Source: DAIOEK01 sp964648485
Lineage (GTDB): Bacteria > Chloroflexota > Anaerolineae > Anaerolineales > Anaerolineaceae
Reading direction: 5' to 3'
Assembly (NCBI GenBank): GCA_964648485.1
Contig: CAZYOF010000020.1
Coordinates: 1 to 58,349 of the forward strand
Length of the DNA: 58,349 bases
The notes under the pieces were generated by a model. The model did no database searches and was not told the DNA's origin. It saw nothing but the letters and a program-made list of their open reading frames with translations. The position numbers and the translations under genes were made by a program. Each line of letters opens with the position of its first letter. Position 1 is the first letter of the stretch. Positions 1 to 8,599 of the stretch are shown in pieces.

Positions 1-71
1 GGCGAGGGTGGGATTTGAACCCACAACCAATGGCTTATGAGTCCACTGCTCCACCGTTGAGCTACCTCGCC
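1..71 (-). tRNA. tRNA-Met (anticodon CAT)
   Basis: Read on the minus strand, the first and last seven bases (GGCGAGG and CCTCGCC) pair as the acceptor stem. A D arm, an anticodon loop CTCATAA with anticodon CAT, and a T arm GTGGG-TTCAAAT-CCCAC follow in standard order. The discriminator base and any CCA lie just outside the window. The anticodon stem has a mismatch at its loop end. It lacks the three G-C pairs of an initiator tRNA, so elongator Met is most likely, although a lysidine-modified Ile tRNA cannot be excluded by eye. Confidence 0.9.
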
Positions 72-198
72 TTTGTTTGCGGAACGAATATTACTATATG
101 CGGCAATCTTCGTCAAGGGAGGATCGTTCTGAGGGTATTAACCGACCCAGCGAAAAACAATTTATAATCAACTACATTCTAATTACGAGGTGAATATT

Positions 199-1041
199 TT
201 GGGTTGGAACACACAAGGCACAGAAGCACATGAAGGGGATCTGGTTGAGCTTGTAGGCATAAACCATAAACATTTTATTATTACACTGACTCCCGGGGGT
301 GTTCTTCAATCACACCGCGGTGTAGTCAAGCATGATGACATTATTGGAAAACCATGGGGATCTCAAATTACCAGCCATATGGGTAGTCCATTTTTTGTTT
401 TACAACCTGCACTGACTGACATTCTTAGAGGGATAAAAAGAAATACGCAAATCATTTATCCAAAAGAAATCGGATATATTCTTCTACGACTGGGTATTGG
501 ACCTGGAATGCGGATTGGCGAAGCTGGAACTGGGTCCGGGGCATTAACAACAGCTTTTGCGTTTTCCATAGGAGAAAGTGGAAAAGTTTTTACGTATGAT
601 CAAAAAGAAGAGAATCAGAACCTGGCAAGAAAAAATTTAGAAAAAGTCGGTCTTGTTCACAGGGTAGAATTTTTTTGTCAGGATATTGCGGAAGGTTTTC
701 ATCAAGAGAATCTTGATGCGGTATTCCTCGACATGTACAATCCGTATGATTACATTAATAATGTTAGAAAAGCTCTCAAACCAGGGGGCTTCTTTGGCAC
801 CATCCTGCCAACCACCAACCAGGTCTGTAAAATTTTAGATGCACTCAGACAGGAAAAGTTTGGTTTTATTGATGTCCTTGAAATATCCATGCGCTTTTTC
901 AAAGCTGAATCTGAACGATTCAGACCAGTCGATAGGATGGTCGCCCATACAGGATACCTGGTTTTTGCCAGACCTGTAATGATGCTGGATACGGAAGATT
1001 CGATTGCTCTATTGCAAGATACAATGGAATCTGAGGATTAG
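199..1041 (+). CDS. trmI: tRNA (adenine-N1-)-methyltransferase TrmI
   Basis: This is a SAM-dependent enzyme that makes m1A58 in the T loop of tRNAs and acts as a tetramer in the cytoplasm. An N-terminal small beta domain covers about the first 70 residues. The SAM motif GEAGTGSG sits near residue 107, and the LDMYNP stretch near residue 180 is the post-strand catalytic region of this family. About 280 residues is normal length. I prefer the TTG start at 199 because GAGGTG at 187-192 is then a well-placed ribosome binding site. The upstream GTG at 190 would lie inside that site. The Nudix gene starts five bases after the stop, so the two are probably cotranscribed. Confidence 0.85.
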   Translation: MGWNTQGTEAHEGDLVELVGINHKHFIITLTPGGVLQSHRGVVKHDDIIGKPWGSQITSHMGSPFFVLQPALTDILRGIKRNTQIIYPKEIGYILLRLGIGPGMRIGEAGTGSGALTTAFAFSIGESGKVFTYDQKEENQNLARKNLEKVGLVHRVEFFCQDIAEGFHQENLDAVFLDMYNPYDYINNVRKALKPGGFFGTILPTTNQVCKILDALRQEKFGFIDVLEISMRFFKAESERFRPVDRMVAHTGYLVFARPVMMLDTEDSIALLQDTMESED

Positions 1042-1046
1042 TAGAA

Positions 1047-1649
1047 ATGAATTTTAACAAATTGTCTACGGAACAAATAAAAGTAATCACAAAGAGAGCA
1101 GGTTTTCTATTAAATACTCCTGACATTCCTTCTGTACCCGGTTATCTTGAAGCAGCAATTCTGATTCTATTTTCAAGAATAGATGATCAGTGGCAGGTCA
1201 TTTTAACCCGTAGAACAAATAATGTCAGTGATCACAAGGGGCAAGTCGCATTCCCGGGTGGTGCAAGAGAAATATCTGATGCTAGTCTATTGGAGGCTGC
1301 TCTACGTGAGACAAATGAAGAAATTGGGGTAAGCAAAAAAGATATCGAAGTATTTGGTAAGATGAATCCGATGCAGACTATCAGTTATTTTCACATCACG
1401 CCATTTTTAGGATTTATTCCTCATCCCTATCCATATCAACCGGCCAGAGATGAGGTAGAACGGATATTTTCCATACCACTTAACTGGATAGCCGATAAGG
1501 AAAATTGGTCGATGGATTGGATCAACGGTTTACCCGATGGTTCCCGCAGGCAAGTGATCAGGTATAAACCATACGATGGAGAGATACTCTGGGGGATAAG
1601 CGCAATGTTCTTACAGGAATATCTTCATGGAATAAATAACACCCGGTAA
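1047..1649 (+). CDS. Nudix hydrolase, CoA pyrophosphatase (NudL) type
   Basis: Probably hydrolyses coenzyme A or acyl-CoA to 4'-phosphopantetheine forms plus 3',5'-ADP. The Nudix box spans about residues 72-94, with the REtxEEiG core intact (RETNEEIG). It is preceded by the UPF0035/NudL signature at about residues 52-71 (LTRRTNNVSDHKGQVAFPGG), which separates CoA-type members from other Nudix enzymes. The 200-residue length fits the family. The gene is tightly coupled to trmI, and its TAA stop lies in the loop of the downstream terminator hairpin. Confidence 0.82.
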   Translation: MNFNKLSTEQIKVITKRAGFLLNTPDIPSVPGYLEAAILILFSRIDDQWQVILTRRTNNVSDHKGQVAFPGGAREISDASLLEAALRETNEEIGVSKKDIEVFGKMNPMQTISYFHITPFLGFIPHPYPYQPARDEVERIFSIPLNWIADKENWSMDWINGLPDGSRRQVIRYKPYDGEILWGISAMFLQEYLHGINNTR

Positions 1650-1664
1650 TCCGGGTGTTATTTT
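1635..1664. terminator. Bidirectional intrinsic terminator between convergent genes
   Basis: A perfect 12-bp stem (1635-1646 with 1651-1662, GC-rich core ACCCGG/CCGGGT) closes a four-base loop TAAT and is followed by TTTT. The reverse strand also ends in a T-rich run. It separates the rightward trmI-Nudix pair from the leftward L25 gene. The Nudix stop codon TAA forms the loop. Confidence 0.8.
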
Positions 1665-1687
1665 GAATTCCAAATGGAGAAAAAACA

Positions 1688-2329
1688 CTAATCTTCTGAT
1701 TCTTCTTCTTTCTTGCCCTTTTCAATTACTTCAGGTTCGGCTGCGGCTGCACCTTCAGTAACTTCTTCAGCTTCTTCACGCTGCATGTTGACTACTGCAA
1801 CAACTTCATCCGGATGATCAAGGACATCTACCTTGCTACCAGGTTGAATATCTTTAACATGGATTACATCACCAATTTCTGCTAGTTTGCTTAAATCTAC
1901 TTCTATCTTTTCTGGTAAATCAGAGGGGAGACATTCAACCTCTAAGCTATCCAGGTTAGTAACCAAAATACCATTGTAGTCTTTAACCGCTGCAGATACG
2001 CCAACAAATTCCAGAGATACGGTAGCACGGAGTTTTTCGGTTAATGAAACAACGAGAAAGTCAATGTGTTTCAATGTTCCTTTGATAAAGTCACGTTGTT
2101 TCTCCCTTACAAGCGCCGCATTTTCTTTACCATCAACAACTACGGTTACAATGGATGAACTGGTAGTTGAAGATAGAATTTTCGTCGTATCATGCAAATC
2201 CATACTGATGGGGGTGGGTTTGAAATTGTGTCCATAGAGAACACCAGGTAATTGACCCTGCCGGCGAAGTGCACGCACTTTTTTTCCGGTTACATTTCTT
2301 ACTGTAGCTTGAATAACTGCTTTTTCCAT
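1688..2329 (-). CDS. rplY: 50S ribosomal protein L25/general stress protein Ctc
   Basis: Binds 5S rRNA in the large ribosomal subunit. The N-terminal L25 domain (about residues 1-95, with RALRRQGQLPGVLYGH near residue 20) is followed by the TL5/CTC beta domain. The tail of about 30 residues is highly acidic and Ala/Glu-rich, ending EEESED. I start it at the ATG at 2329, preceded by AAGGA, which gives MEKAVIQATVRN, the usual beginning. A longer in-frame start at 2371 adds residues not expected in the family. Its 213 residues match CTC-type L25 proteins. Confidence 0.9.
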   Translation of the reverse strand: MEKAVIQATVRNVTGKKVRALRRQGQLPGVLYGHNFKPTPISMDLHDTTKILSSTTSSSIVTVVVDGKENAALVREKQRDFIKGTLKHIDFLVVSLTEKLRATVSLEFVGVSAAVKDYNGILVTNLDSLEVECLPSDLPEKIEVDLSKLAEIGDVIHVKDIQPGSKVDVLDHPDEVVAVVNMQREEAEEVTEGAAAAEPEVIEKGKKEEESED

Positions 2330-2455
2330 TATTTTTCCTTCGAGCCCTCTCACCCGATCTCGGGTTACCATGCTCTATATTAGATTATGCTGATGAGTAC
2401 ACAGCAGCATGAAATTTTATCCTTATGAACAAGAACCGTCAAGTACTCGATTCCC

Positions 2456-3433
2456 CTAAAACCAATTTCTTTTCTTGAAGTACCAGAGCATAAAACCTAC
2501 GATTGATAGGAATAGAATCCATACATATAGATAACCATTTAACCAGTTGATTTCTGGAAAATATTTAAAATTCATTCCATAAACACCAGCAATAAATGAT
2601 AGCGGAAGGAATATGGTGGAAACAATAGTTAATGCTTTCATCACTTCATTCAAGCGATTGGATGTAGATGAGAGATAAATATCCAGAGTACCTGAAACAA
2701 TATCTCTGATTGTCTCCGCAAGATCCTGTATTCTAACAAGGTGATCATATACATCCCTAAAATATATTTGATATTTTTCGGTAATAAAGTCTATCGAATC
2801 GCGACTTAATTTATTCATAATTTCTCTTTGTGGAGAAGTTATCCGGCGTAAAGTTAATGTCGCGTGTTTGAGACTGAGAATGCGTTGCAGTGTTTCGGGG
2901 CTGGGTTTTTCTAAAACCTTGTCTTCAAGCCAATCAATTTCTTCATCCATTTTATCTAAGACGGGCAAATAATCATCGACGAGAGTATCTAATATTGCAT
3001 GAAAAAGAAAATCTGCCCCATGAGAAAGGAGTCGATCATCTTTAAGTAATTTTTCCCATATTTTGGATACGGGTGGCAATTCTGAATTTCGTGTTGAGCA
3101 GACAACAAAATTACGCCCAAGAAACATATCCAGTTCACCTGTATTGAGCTCCTCAAAATGATGATCCGGAATAAGGGCGTGCATGATTATGAATATATAG
3201 TCATCAAAAGTATCTAATTTAGGTGTCTGGTAGCCTTCACTGAGACAATCTTCAATCGTAAGAGGATGAAAATGAAAAATGTCATTCAAAATATTATTCA
3301 ATTCGCCTTCATTGGTATCTTGTAATACCAGCCATAAAAGTCCATTACCCGATTCGAGAATGGGGGAGACCTCATGTATTGGTATATTGTATTTAATCCC
3401 ATCCTGAGATGAATAATAGACAAGTTTATACAT
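2456..3433 (-). CDS. corA: Magnesium/cobalt transporter CorA
   Basis: Pentameric inner-membrane channel for Mg2+ and Co2+. A large cytoplasmic N-terminal domain with long helices precedes two C-terminal membrane segments. The signature YGMNF lies at the end of the first of these (about residue 284), and the second is followed by a basic tail FKKRNWF. The length of 325 residues is typical. A strong GGAGG ribosome binding site lies just before the ATG. It is transcribed divergently from the SCP2 gene across an 86-bp gap. Confidence 0.9.
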   Translation of the reverse strand: MYKLVYYSSQDGIKYNIPIHEVSPILESGNGLLWLVLQDTNEGELNNILNDIFHFHPLTIEDCLSEGYQTPKLDTFDDYIFIIMHALIPDHHFEELNTGELDMFLGRNFVVCSTRNSELPPVSKIWEKLLKDDRLLSHGADFLFHAILDTLVDDYLPVLDKMDEEIDWLEDKVLEKPSPETLQRILSLKHATLTLRRITSPQREIMNKLSRDSIDFITEKYQIYFRDVYDHLVRIQDLAETIRDIVSGTLDIYLSSTSNRLNEVMKALTIVSTIFLPLSFIAGVYGMNFKYFPEINWLNGYLYVWILFLSIVGFMLWYFKKRNWF

Positions 3434-3519
3434 TAATCCTCCAATATTAGAATAATTCTACCTGAAAATTATATCCCTCAGTTATACTAGTTACTTATTA
3501 TTAGATAGGGAGATTTTTC

Positions 3520-3840
3520 ATGGAAGCATCTGAAAATTCGATTTTTCAAAATTTTGCCAGTAAGATATCACCAGAAAAATTTGATGGAATAGACGCTGTG
3601 ATTCAAATAGAACTTACAGGGAACCAGCCAGATATCTGGCATATTACCTTGAAAAACGGGATGAAAGAGATCAAAAATTCTACGGCAGAATCGCCAACTT
3701 TAATATTGACATGCGATTCATCCGATTTTGTTAAATTGGTTAATGGACAGTTGAATATTATGCAGTCTTTTATGTCAGGAAAACTTAGAATCTCAGGCGA
3801 TATGTCAGCTGCTATGAAGCTTGCAAAACTTCTGGGATAA
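3520..3840 (+). CDS. SCP2 sterol-binding domain protein
   Basis: A small 106-residue protein consisting of one SCP2-like lipid-binding fold. Typical features are the LTLTCDSSDFVKLVNGQLN-like middle (here LILTCDSSDFVKLVNGQLN) and the C-terminal FMSGKLRISGDMSAAMKLAKL helix, which lines a hydrophobic tunnel in this family. Such proteins bind acyl-CoAs, fatty acids or other lipids, but the ligand cannot be named from sequence. A GGGAG site precedes the ATG. It ends seven bases from the convergent sufT-like gene, and I see no terminator between them. Confidence 0.75.
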   Translation: MEASENSIFQNFASKISPEKFDGIDAVIQIELTGNQPDIWHITLKNGMKEIKNSTAESPTLILTCDSSDFVKLVNGQLNIMQSFMSGKLRISGDMSAAMKLAKLLG

Positions 3841-3847
3841 TACTCGA

Positions 3848-4198
3848 TTACTGGTACAGACCCCACTCAAATCCGGATGGATCTTCCATCATAGAAAAAT
3901 CCCATGGTTCCATTCCAAATGAGATTGAAACCGGATATGGGGATACAGTATCAGCTTTTTCTTTTGCATTTTCCAATAATACAGGCGCATAGGGGCAGAA
4001 TGGTGTTGTCATTATCATATGAATGATCAACTCACCATCCTGAACCTGCACATTCCGTACTAAACCTAGTTGAATGATATTCATTCCTATTTCTGGATCA
4101 AGAACCTCACGTAAGGCAGTTCTTAATGGATCTGATATTTCAGGATGCGAAGTATCGATTTCCCAAACGACCGGATTTGGAGCAGATGATGCATTCAT
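3848..4198 (-). CDS. sufT: MIP18/DUF59 family Fe-S assembly factor (SufT-like)
   Basis: A 116-residue DUF59 protein thought to help deliver or mature Fe-S clusters. The family hallmark DPEIGMNIIQLGLV is near residue 34, followed by the MIMTTPFCPYAPVL stretch whose Cys is the conserved reactive residue. It is the second gene of a two-gene leftward transcript behind sufR (six-base gap). Its position beside sufCBDSU supports a role in Fe-S biogenesis rather than phenylacetate metabolism, where the related PaaD acts. Confidence 0.75.
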   Translation of the reverse strand: MNASSAPNPVVWEIDTSHPEISDPLRTALREVLDPEIGMNIIQLGLVRNVQVQDGELIIHMIMTTPFCPYAPVLLENAKEKADTVSPYPVSISFGMEPWDFSMMEDPSGFEWGLYQ

Positions 4199-4204
4199 GA
4201 GTAT

Positions 4205-4828
4205 TTAGTTTTCCTCAAGATCAGGTTTGATTAGATAGCTACAATGTGATTCGCCACACAAAACGCAGCTAATTTTTTCGACTGGTATAGATAAAATGTT
4301 TGAAATCATCGTTTTATCCACATTGCAGATCTCTGGATGTTCCTGTCCAACATGATAATACGGACAAGAATTTTCGATGAGAAGGTAATTGTTCTCCTGT
4401 TTCTCCCATTCAACAGAAAATCCCTCTTTAGAGAGCAGGGTTGTAATTAAATCCAATTTCTCTTCTAGATTCATCGTTTTTGCTTGTTCAATGTAATCTT
4501 GCGATAACTCCAGTGCTATTGAAGAAAATAAGCTATCAACGAGTGCAGGTGGCATAGATGATTTCAATTGATTTAATAACCTGCCAGTTAATTTGAGATA
4601 GGAGGTGGGAAATTTTTCCTGTCCTGCTTCTGTCAGGTTATAAACCAGGCGTGGGCGTCCAACCCCATGACGTTCTTCATCGGTTGAAATAAGGTTTTCA
4701 GCAAGCAACGCATTTATGTGATGTCGAACAGAAATCGCATTAATTCCTACCACGTCTGCAATCTCCTGGATGGTAGATCTGGGTTTGGATAAAACTGCCT
4801 GCATCACTTTTTCACGTGTAGTCTTCAT
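4205..4828 (-). CDS. sufR: SufR-type Fe-S transcriptional regulator of the suf operon
   Basis: A winged-helix DNA-binding domain occupies about residues 1-75 (IQEIADVVGINAISVRHHIN). The C-terminal domain holds Cys155, Cys168, Cys188, Cys191 and Cys196, enough to ligate a [4Fe-4S] cluster. SufR proteins repress suf when holding a cluster and release DNA when it is lost. The gene is divergent from sufC, and both promoters overlap one inverted repeat, the expected arrangement for autorepression. Which four Cys are ligands is not decided by the sequence alone. Confidence 0.82.
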   Translation of the reverse strand: MKTTREKVMQAVLSKPRSTIQEIADVVGINAISVRHHINALLAENLISTDEERHGVGRPRLVYNLTEAGQEKFPTSYLKLTGRLLNQLKSSMPPALVDSLFSSIALELSQDYIEQAKTMNLEEKLDLITTLLSKEGFSVEWEKQENNYLLIENSCPYYHVGQEHPEICNVDKTMISNILSIPVEKISCVLCGESHCSYLIKPDLEEN

Positions 4829-4861
4829 ATCAAAAGGACCCTCGCTGACTTGATTGGAATT

Positions 4862-4890
4862 AATATATCATAGGTATCCGAATTATGCAA
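4862..4890 (-). promoter_or_regulatory. Candidate sigma70 promoter for sufR-sufT
   Basis: On the minus strand a -35 TTGCAT (4885-4890) and a -10 TATATT (4862-4867) are separated by exactly 17 bases, upstream of the sufR start at 4828. The -35 touches the left arm of the inverted repeat at 4889-4916. Confidence 0.55.
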
Positions 4891-4916
4891 TTATTATGAA
4901 TATTATAATAATAATT
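4889..4916. promoter_or_regulatory. Inverted repeat, candidate SufR operator
   Basis: The arms AATTATTAT (4889-4897) and ATAATAATT (4908-4916) form a perfect 9-bp inverted repeat around a 10-bp spacer. The left arm overlaps the sufR -35 and the right arm enters the sufC -35, so one bound dimer could silence both directions. AT-richness makes chance palindromes more likely here. Confidence 0.45.
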
Positions 4917-4943
4917 GACGTAATTATTTCATTATGCTATAAT
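4915..4943 (+). promoter_or_regulatory. Strong extended -10 promoter for the sufCBDSU operon
   Basis: TTGACG (4915-4920), a 17-base spacer and TATAAT (4938-4943) are present, with TG one base upstream of the -10 (extended -10). This is the best-scoring promoter I see in the window and lies 45 bases before the sufC start. Confidence 0.75.
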
Positions 4944-4987
4944 CCGCAAGCTTATAAAAAAGTAATTTTGTAACCTTGAGGAAAAAT

Positions 4988-5764
4988 ATGTCCCAATTAT
5001 CCATTCAGAACCTTCATGTTAGCATCGAAGATAAAGAGATATTAAAGGGTGTAAACCTGGTTGTAAAATCAGGAGAAGTTCATGCGATTATGGGGCCTAA
5101 CGGTACTGGTAAATCAACACTTGCAAATACTTTAATGGGGCATCCCAGCTACGTTATCACGGAAGGGGATGTTTATTTGGATGACAAACCAATCCTAGAT
5201 CTGGATGTAGACGAAAGGTCTCGACTTGGGTTATTTCTCGCGTTTCAATATCCGGTAGCGATTTCAGGCGTAACACTGGCGAATTTTTTGAGAACCGCCA
5301 TCAATTCAAGAAGAAAAGCTGAAAATCCTGCTGACAAGGGAATTCCCATTCCAGAGTTTCGAAAACTTATGATTGAACGAATGAACTACTTGAAAATGGA
5401 TCACGGTTTTGCAGGCAGATATTTGAACGATGGGTTTTCTGGTGGTGAAAAGAAACGTGCAGAAATATTGCAAATGGCTATGCTCCAACCAAGATTTGCA
5501 ATTTTGGATGAAACGGATTCTGGTCTGGATATTGATGCGTTGCGCATAGTTTCTGATGGAGTGAATGCGTTACGCGGTCCAAACCTGGGTGTTTTGGTCA
5601 TTACACATTACCAGAGAATTTTGAATTACATAAACCCGGATTTTGTTCATGTAATGATGGATGGAAGAATTGTGGAATCGGGTGGTGCAGATCTGGCAAA
5701 AAACCTCGAACAGCACGGGTATGATTGGGTTCGTGAAAAAGTTGAAAACGGAAAATCTGTATAG
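4988..5764 (+). CDS. sufC: Fe-S cluster assembly ATPase SufC
   Basis: ABC-type ATPase of the SufBC2D scaffold, which builds Fe-S clusters in the cytoplasm. Walker A GPNGTGKST lies near residue 36, the signature FSGGEKKRAEI near residue 148 and Walker B FAILDETDSGLD near residue 169. The glutamate and D-loop typical of SufC are present. The 258-residue length is normal. I use the ATG at 4988, preceded by TGAGGA, rather than an upstream TTG in frame. It is the first gene of the rightward suf transcript. Confidence 0.95.
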   Translation: MSQLSIQNLHVSIEDKEILKGVNLVVKSGEVHAIMGPNGTGKSTLANTLMGHPSYVITEGDVYLDDKPILDLDVDERSRLGLFLAFQYPVAISGVTLANFLRTAINSRRKAENPADKGIPIPEFRKLMIERMNYLKMDHGFAGRYLNDGFSGGEKKRAEILQMAMLQPRFAILDETDSGLDIDALRIVSDGVNALRGPNLGVLVITHYQRILNYINPDFVHVMMDGRIVESGGADLAKNLEQHGYDWVREKVENGKSV

Positions 5765-5787
5765 ATTCGGGCAGGCTGGAGGTTTTT

Positions 5788-7200
5788 ATGAGCAAGGAAG
5801 AAAAATCTGAGTTTCTGGATCAAATCAGTGATTATAAGTACGGGTTTATTGATCCTGATACTTTTGTATACAAAGCAAAAAAAGGTCTGGATGTAGAGGT
5901 TGTAAATCAAATATCCTTTATGAAAGGTGAACCAGAATGGATGCGTGAGTTCAGGTTAAAAGCTCTGGATCACTTTGTTAAAAGACCGATGCCTAATTGG
6001 GGCGCTGATCTGAAGAGTTTAGACCTGGATGATATTTATTATTACATCAAACCAACCGAAGCTGAAAGTAAAACCTGGGAAGATGTACCTGACACCATAA
6101 AGAATACATTTGATCGGCTCGGGATTCCCGAAGCTGAGCGTAAGTTCCTTGCAGGTGTAGGGGCACAATATGAATCAGAGATGGTTTATCACTCCATTCA
6201 GGAAAACCTGAAGAAAATTGGCGTAATTTTCCTTTCTATTGAAGAAGGGCTAAGGCAGCATCCAGATTTATTTCGAGAATACTTCGGAACTGTAATACCA
6301 ATCGAAGATAACAAATTTGCAGCTTTAAACAGTGCTGTGTGGTCAGGTGGCTCGTTTGTGTATGTTCCGAAAGGAGTCAAGGTAGATCTACCCCTTCAAG
6401 CTTATTTTCGCTTGAATCAGGCAAATATTGGTCAATTTGAGCGTTCTCTGATCATTGTAGATGAAGGTGCACAATTACATTATGTAGAAGGATGCACAGC
6501 ACCAACTTATACTACAGATTCGTTACATAGTGGTGTCATTGAAATAATTGTGAAGAAAAACGCCCGTATGCGCTATACCACCATACAAAATTGGTCAACC
6601 AATGTTTTTAACCTGGTAACACAGCGTGCACTGGTTTACGAAAATGGAACAATGGAATGGGTGGATGCAAATCTGGGATCAAAAATTACCATGAAGTATC
6701 CATCCTGTTACCTGCTCGGAGAAGGTGCTCATGGAGAAATTCTTTCCATGGCGTTTGCGGGACCCGGGCAATATCAAGATACTGGTGGAAAAGCCATCCA
6801 CATGGCACCTAATACAAGTTCCAAGATCACTTCAAAATCAATATCAAAAGGTGGCGGGAGAACTGCTTACCGGGGTTTACTCAAAGTATATAAAGGTAAA
6901 GGTAATGTAAAATCCAATGTGGTATGCGATGCTTTACTTCTGGATCCACAATCCCGCTCTGATACTTATCCATACATTGAGATTGACGATGATGATGTAA
7001 CAATTGGTCATGAAGCCTCTGTCTCAAAAGTAGGAGAGGAACAACTTTTCTATCTGATGAGCAGGGGATTATCGGAAGAAGATGCCACCACCATGGTGGT
7101 CTCTGGTTTTATTGAACCCCTTGTTAAAGAATTACCTATGGAGTACGCAGTTGAAATGAATAGACTTATTCAACTGCAAATGGAAGGCTCAGTAGGATAA
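5788..7200 (+). CDS. sufB: Fe-S cluster assembly scaffold SufB
   Basis: A 470-residue scaffold on which sulfur from SufS/SufU is assembled into an Fe-S cluster together with SufC and SufD. The long right-handed beta-helix core and the C-terminal part VVCDALLLDPQSRSDTYPYI, with its conserved Cys and acidic residues, are typical. The C-terminal motif EDATTMVVSGFIEPLVKELP contacts SufC. An AGGCTGGAGG site precedes the ATG. The gap to sufC is 23 bases. Confidence 0.95.
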   Translation: MSKEEKSEFLDQISDYKYGFIDPDTFVYKAKKGLDVEVVNQISFMKGEPEWMREFRLKALDHFVKRPMPNWGADLKSLDLDDIYYYIKPTEAESKTWEDVPDTIKNTFDRLGIPEAERKFLAGVGAQYESEMVYHSIQENLKKIGVIFLSIEEGLRQHPDLFREYFGTVIPIEDNKFAALNSAVWSGGSFVYVPKGVKVDLPLQAYFRLNQANIGQFERSLIIVDEGAQLHYVEGCTAPTYTTDSLHSGVIEIIVKKNARMRYTTIQNWSTNVFNLVTQRALVYENGTMEWVDANLGSKITMKYPSCYLLGEGAHGEILSMAFAGPGQYQDTGGKAIHMAPNTSSKITSKSISKGGGRTAYRGLLKVYKGKGNVKSNVVCDALLLDPQSRSDTYPYIEIDDDDVTIGHEASVSKVGEEQLFYLMSRGLSEEDATTMVVSGFIEPLVKELPMEYAVEMNRLIQLQMEGSVG

Positions 7201-7226
7201 ATTAGATATTTTGTGGATGATGAATA

Positions 7227-8573
7227 ATGATTGAATCACCTGTAATCATAAAGAAATCTGGCCCTAATAGAGCTTCACAAAAGGAATTCTTATTTGGTAA
7301 AAATGATATTCCGCTCGGAGAGAACGAGAAGTTAAACAAGTTCAGAAAAGAAGCATGGGATATTTATCAGTCTCTGCCTTTTCCAAATGAAAAAGATGAA
7401 GCCTGGATGCGAACCAATCTAAGCGGGTTAAGAACAAACGAATACCGCTTCTGCTATGACCGGGACGATGTACCGGCAATAGATATGCATTTGCTGCAAC
7501 CATTAGCAGGAGACATTTTAGATGGGCAGGTGGTCGTACAACCACACAGGAAAGAAACCACACTGGCAGAGATTTATATCCGTCAGGGTGTAATATTTGC
7601 TCCTATTAAACAAGCAATAGAAAACTATCCAGAAATATTGATGGAAAAAATCGGGAGTATAGTTCCAGCATCCGATGGAAAATTTGCTGCACAAAATGCA
7701 GCTTTTGCTCAGAATGGTGTACTACTGTATATACCGGCCGGGGTAAAGATTGAAAACCCTTTACACAGCATTCTATGGGCTGGAGGCAATTTAACCAGTC
7801 ACTTTACCCGACTGTTAGTTTGGTTAGATGAAGGTGCAGAAGCTACTCTGGTTCATGAGTATGCATCATCACAACAAGAAGACGAACATTTTTATCATAA
7901 TGGCGTTGTAGAAGTGTATGCTGGTGCAAATTCACATTTGAAATTGGTGGAGTTGCAATCATGGGGGCGGGATGTTTGGAATATTACCCATCAGCGAGTA
8001 ATAGCCCAGGACAATGCCCGAGTGGAATGGATTTTCGGGGCAATGGGCAGTAAGACTACTAAAGATTTTACCGATTTTAATATGACGGGTCAGGGTGCGA
8101 TGATCAAAGCATCGGGTTTTTATTTTACCGAAGGAAATCAACATTTTGACCATGATACACAACAAAATCATTTGGTTCCAAACACCACCAGTGACCTATT
8201 GTATAAAGGTGCAATGACAGGCAAAAGCAGATCCGTATGGCAGGGTATGATTTACGTAGCTCCTGGTGCACAGAAAACGGATGGCTATCAGGCGAACAGA
8301 AATCTTGTATTATCTTCAGATGCAAGAGCAGATTCTATTCCGGGATTAGAGATATTAGCCGATGATGTTAGATGTACACATGGTGCTACGGTCGGAAAGA
8401 TTGATGCAGAACAGATTTATTATTTGATGGCAAGGGGATTACCAGAAATCGAAGCAAAAAGACTGATTGTAGAAGGATTTTTTGAACCAATCATGGATCG
8501 AATCCCATTTGAAGGGGTACAGGATAGATTTCGTCAAGCAATACAACAAAAAATGAATACAATTTCAGTATAA
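7227..8573 (+). CDS. sufD: Fe-S cluster assembly protein SufD
   Basis: Partner of SufB in the SufBC2D complex, 448 residues. It shares the beta-helix core and the C-terminal SufC-binding region EIEAKRLIVEGFFEPIMDRI with SufB. It lacks the SufB Cys in the CDALLLD position and has NRNLVLSSDARADSIPGLEI instead, which is what separates SufD from SufB. The gene lies 26 bases after sufB in the same transcript. Confidence 0.92.
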   Translation: MIESPVIIKKSGPNRASQKEFLFGKNDIPLGENEKLNKFRKEAWDIYQSLPFPNEKDEAWMRTNLSGLRTNEYRFCYDRDDVPAIDMHLLQPLAGDILDGQVVVQPHRKETTLAEIYIRQGVIFAPIKQAIENYPEILMEKIGSIVPASDGKFAAQNAAFAQNGVLLYIPAGVKIENPLHSILWAGGNLTSHFTRLLVWLDEGAEATLVHEYASSQQEDEHFYHNGVVEVYAGANSHLKLVELQSWGRDVWNITHQRVIAQDNARVEWIFGAMGSKTTKDFTDFNMTGQGAMIKASGFYFTEGNQHFDHDTQQNHLVPNTTSDLLYKGAMTGKSRSVWQGMIYVAPGAQKTDGYQANRNLVLSSDARADSIPGLEILADDVRCTHGATVGKIDAEQIYYLMARGLPEIEAKRLIVEGFFEPIMDRIPFEGVQDRFRQAIQQKMNTISV

Positions 8574-8599
8574 CTATTATTAGAAATGGGAGAGCATGA

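Noticed and set aside
2329..2371. N-terminal extension of L25
   Set aside because: The extra 14 residues are not family-like, and the internal ATG has a good ribosome binding site.
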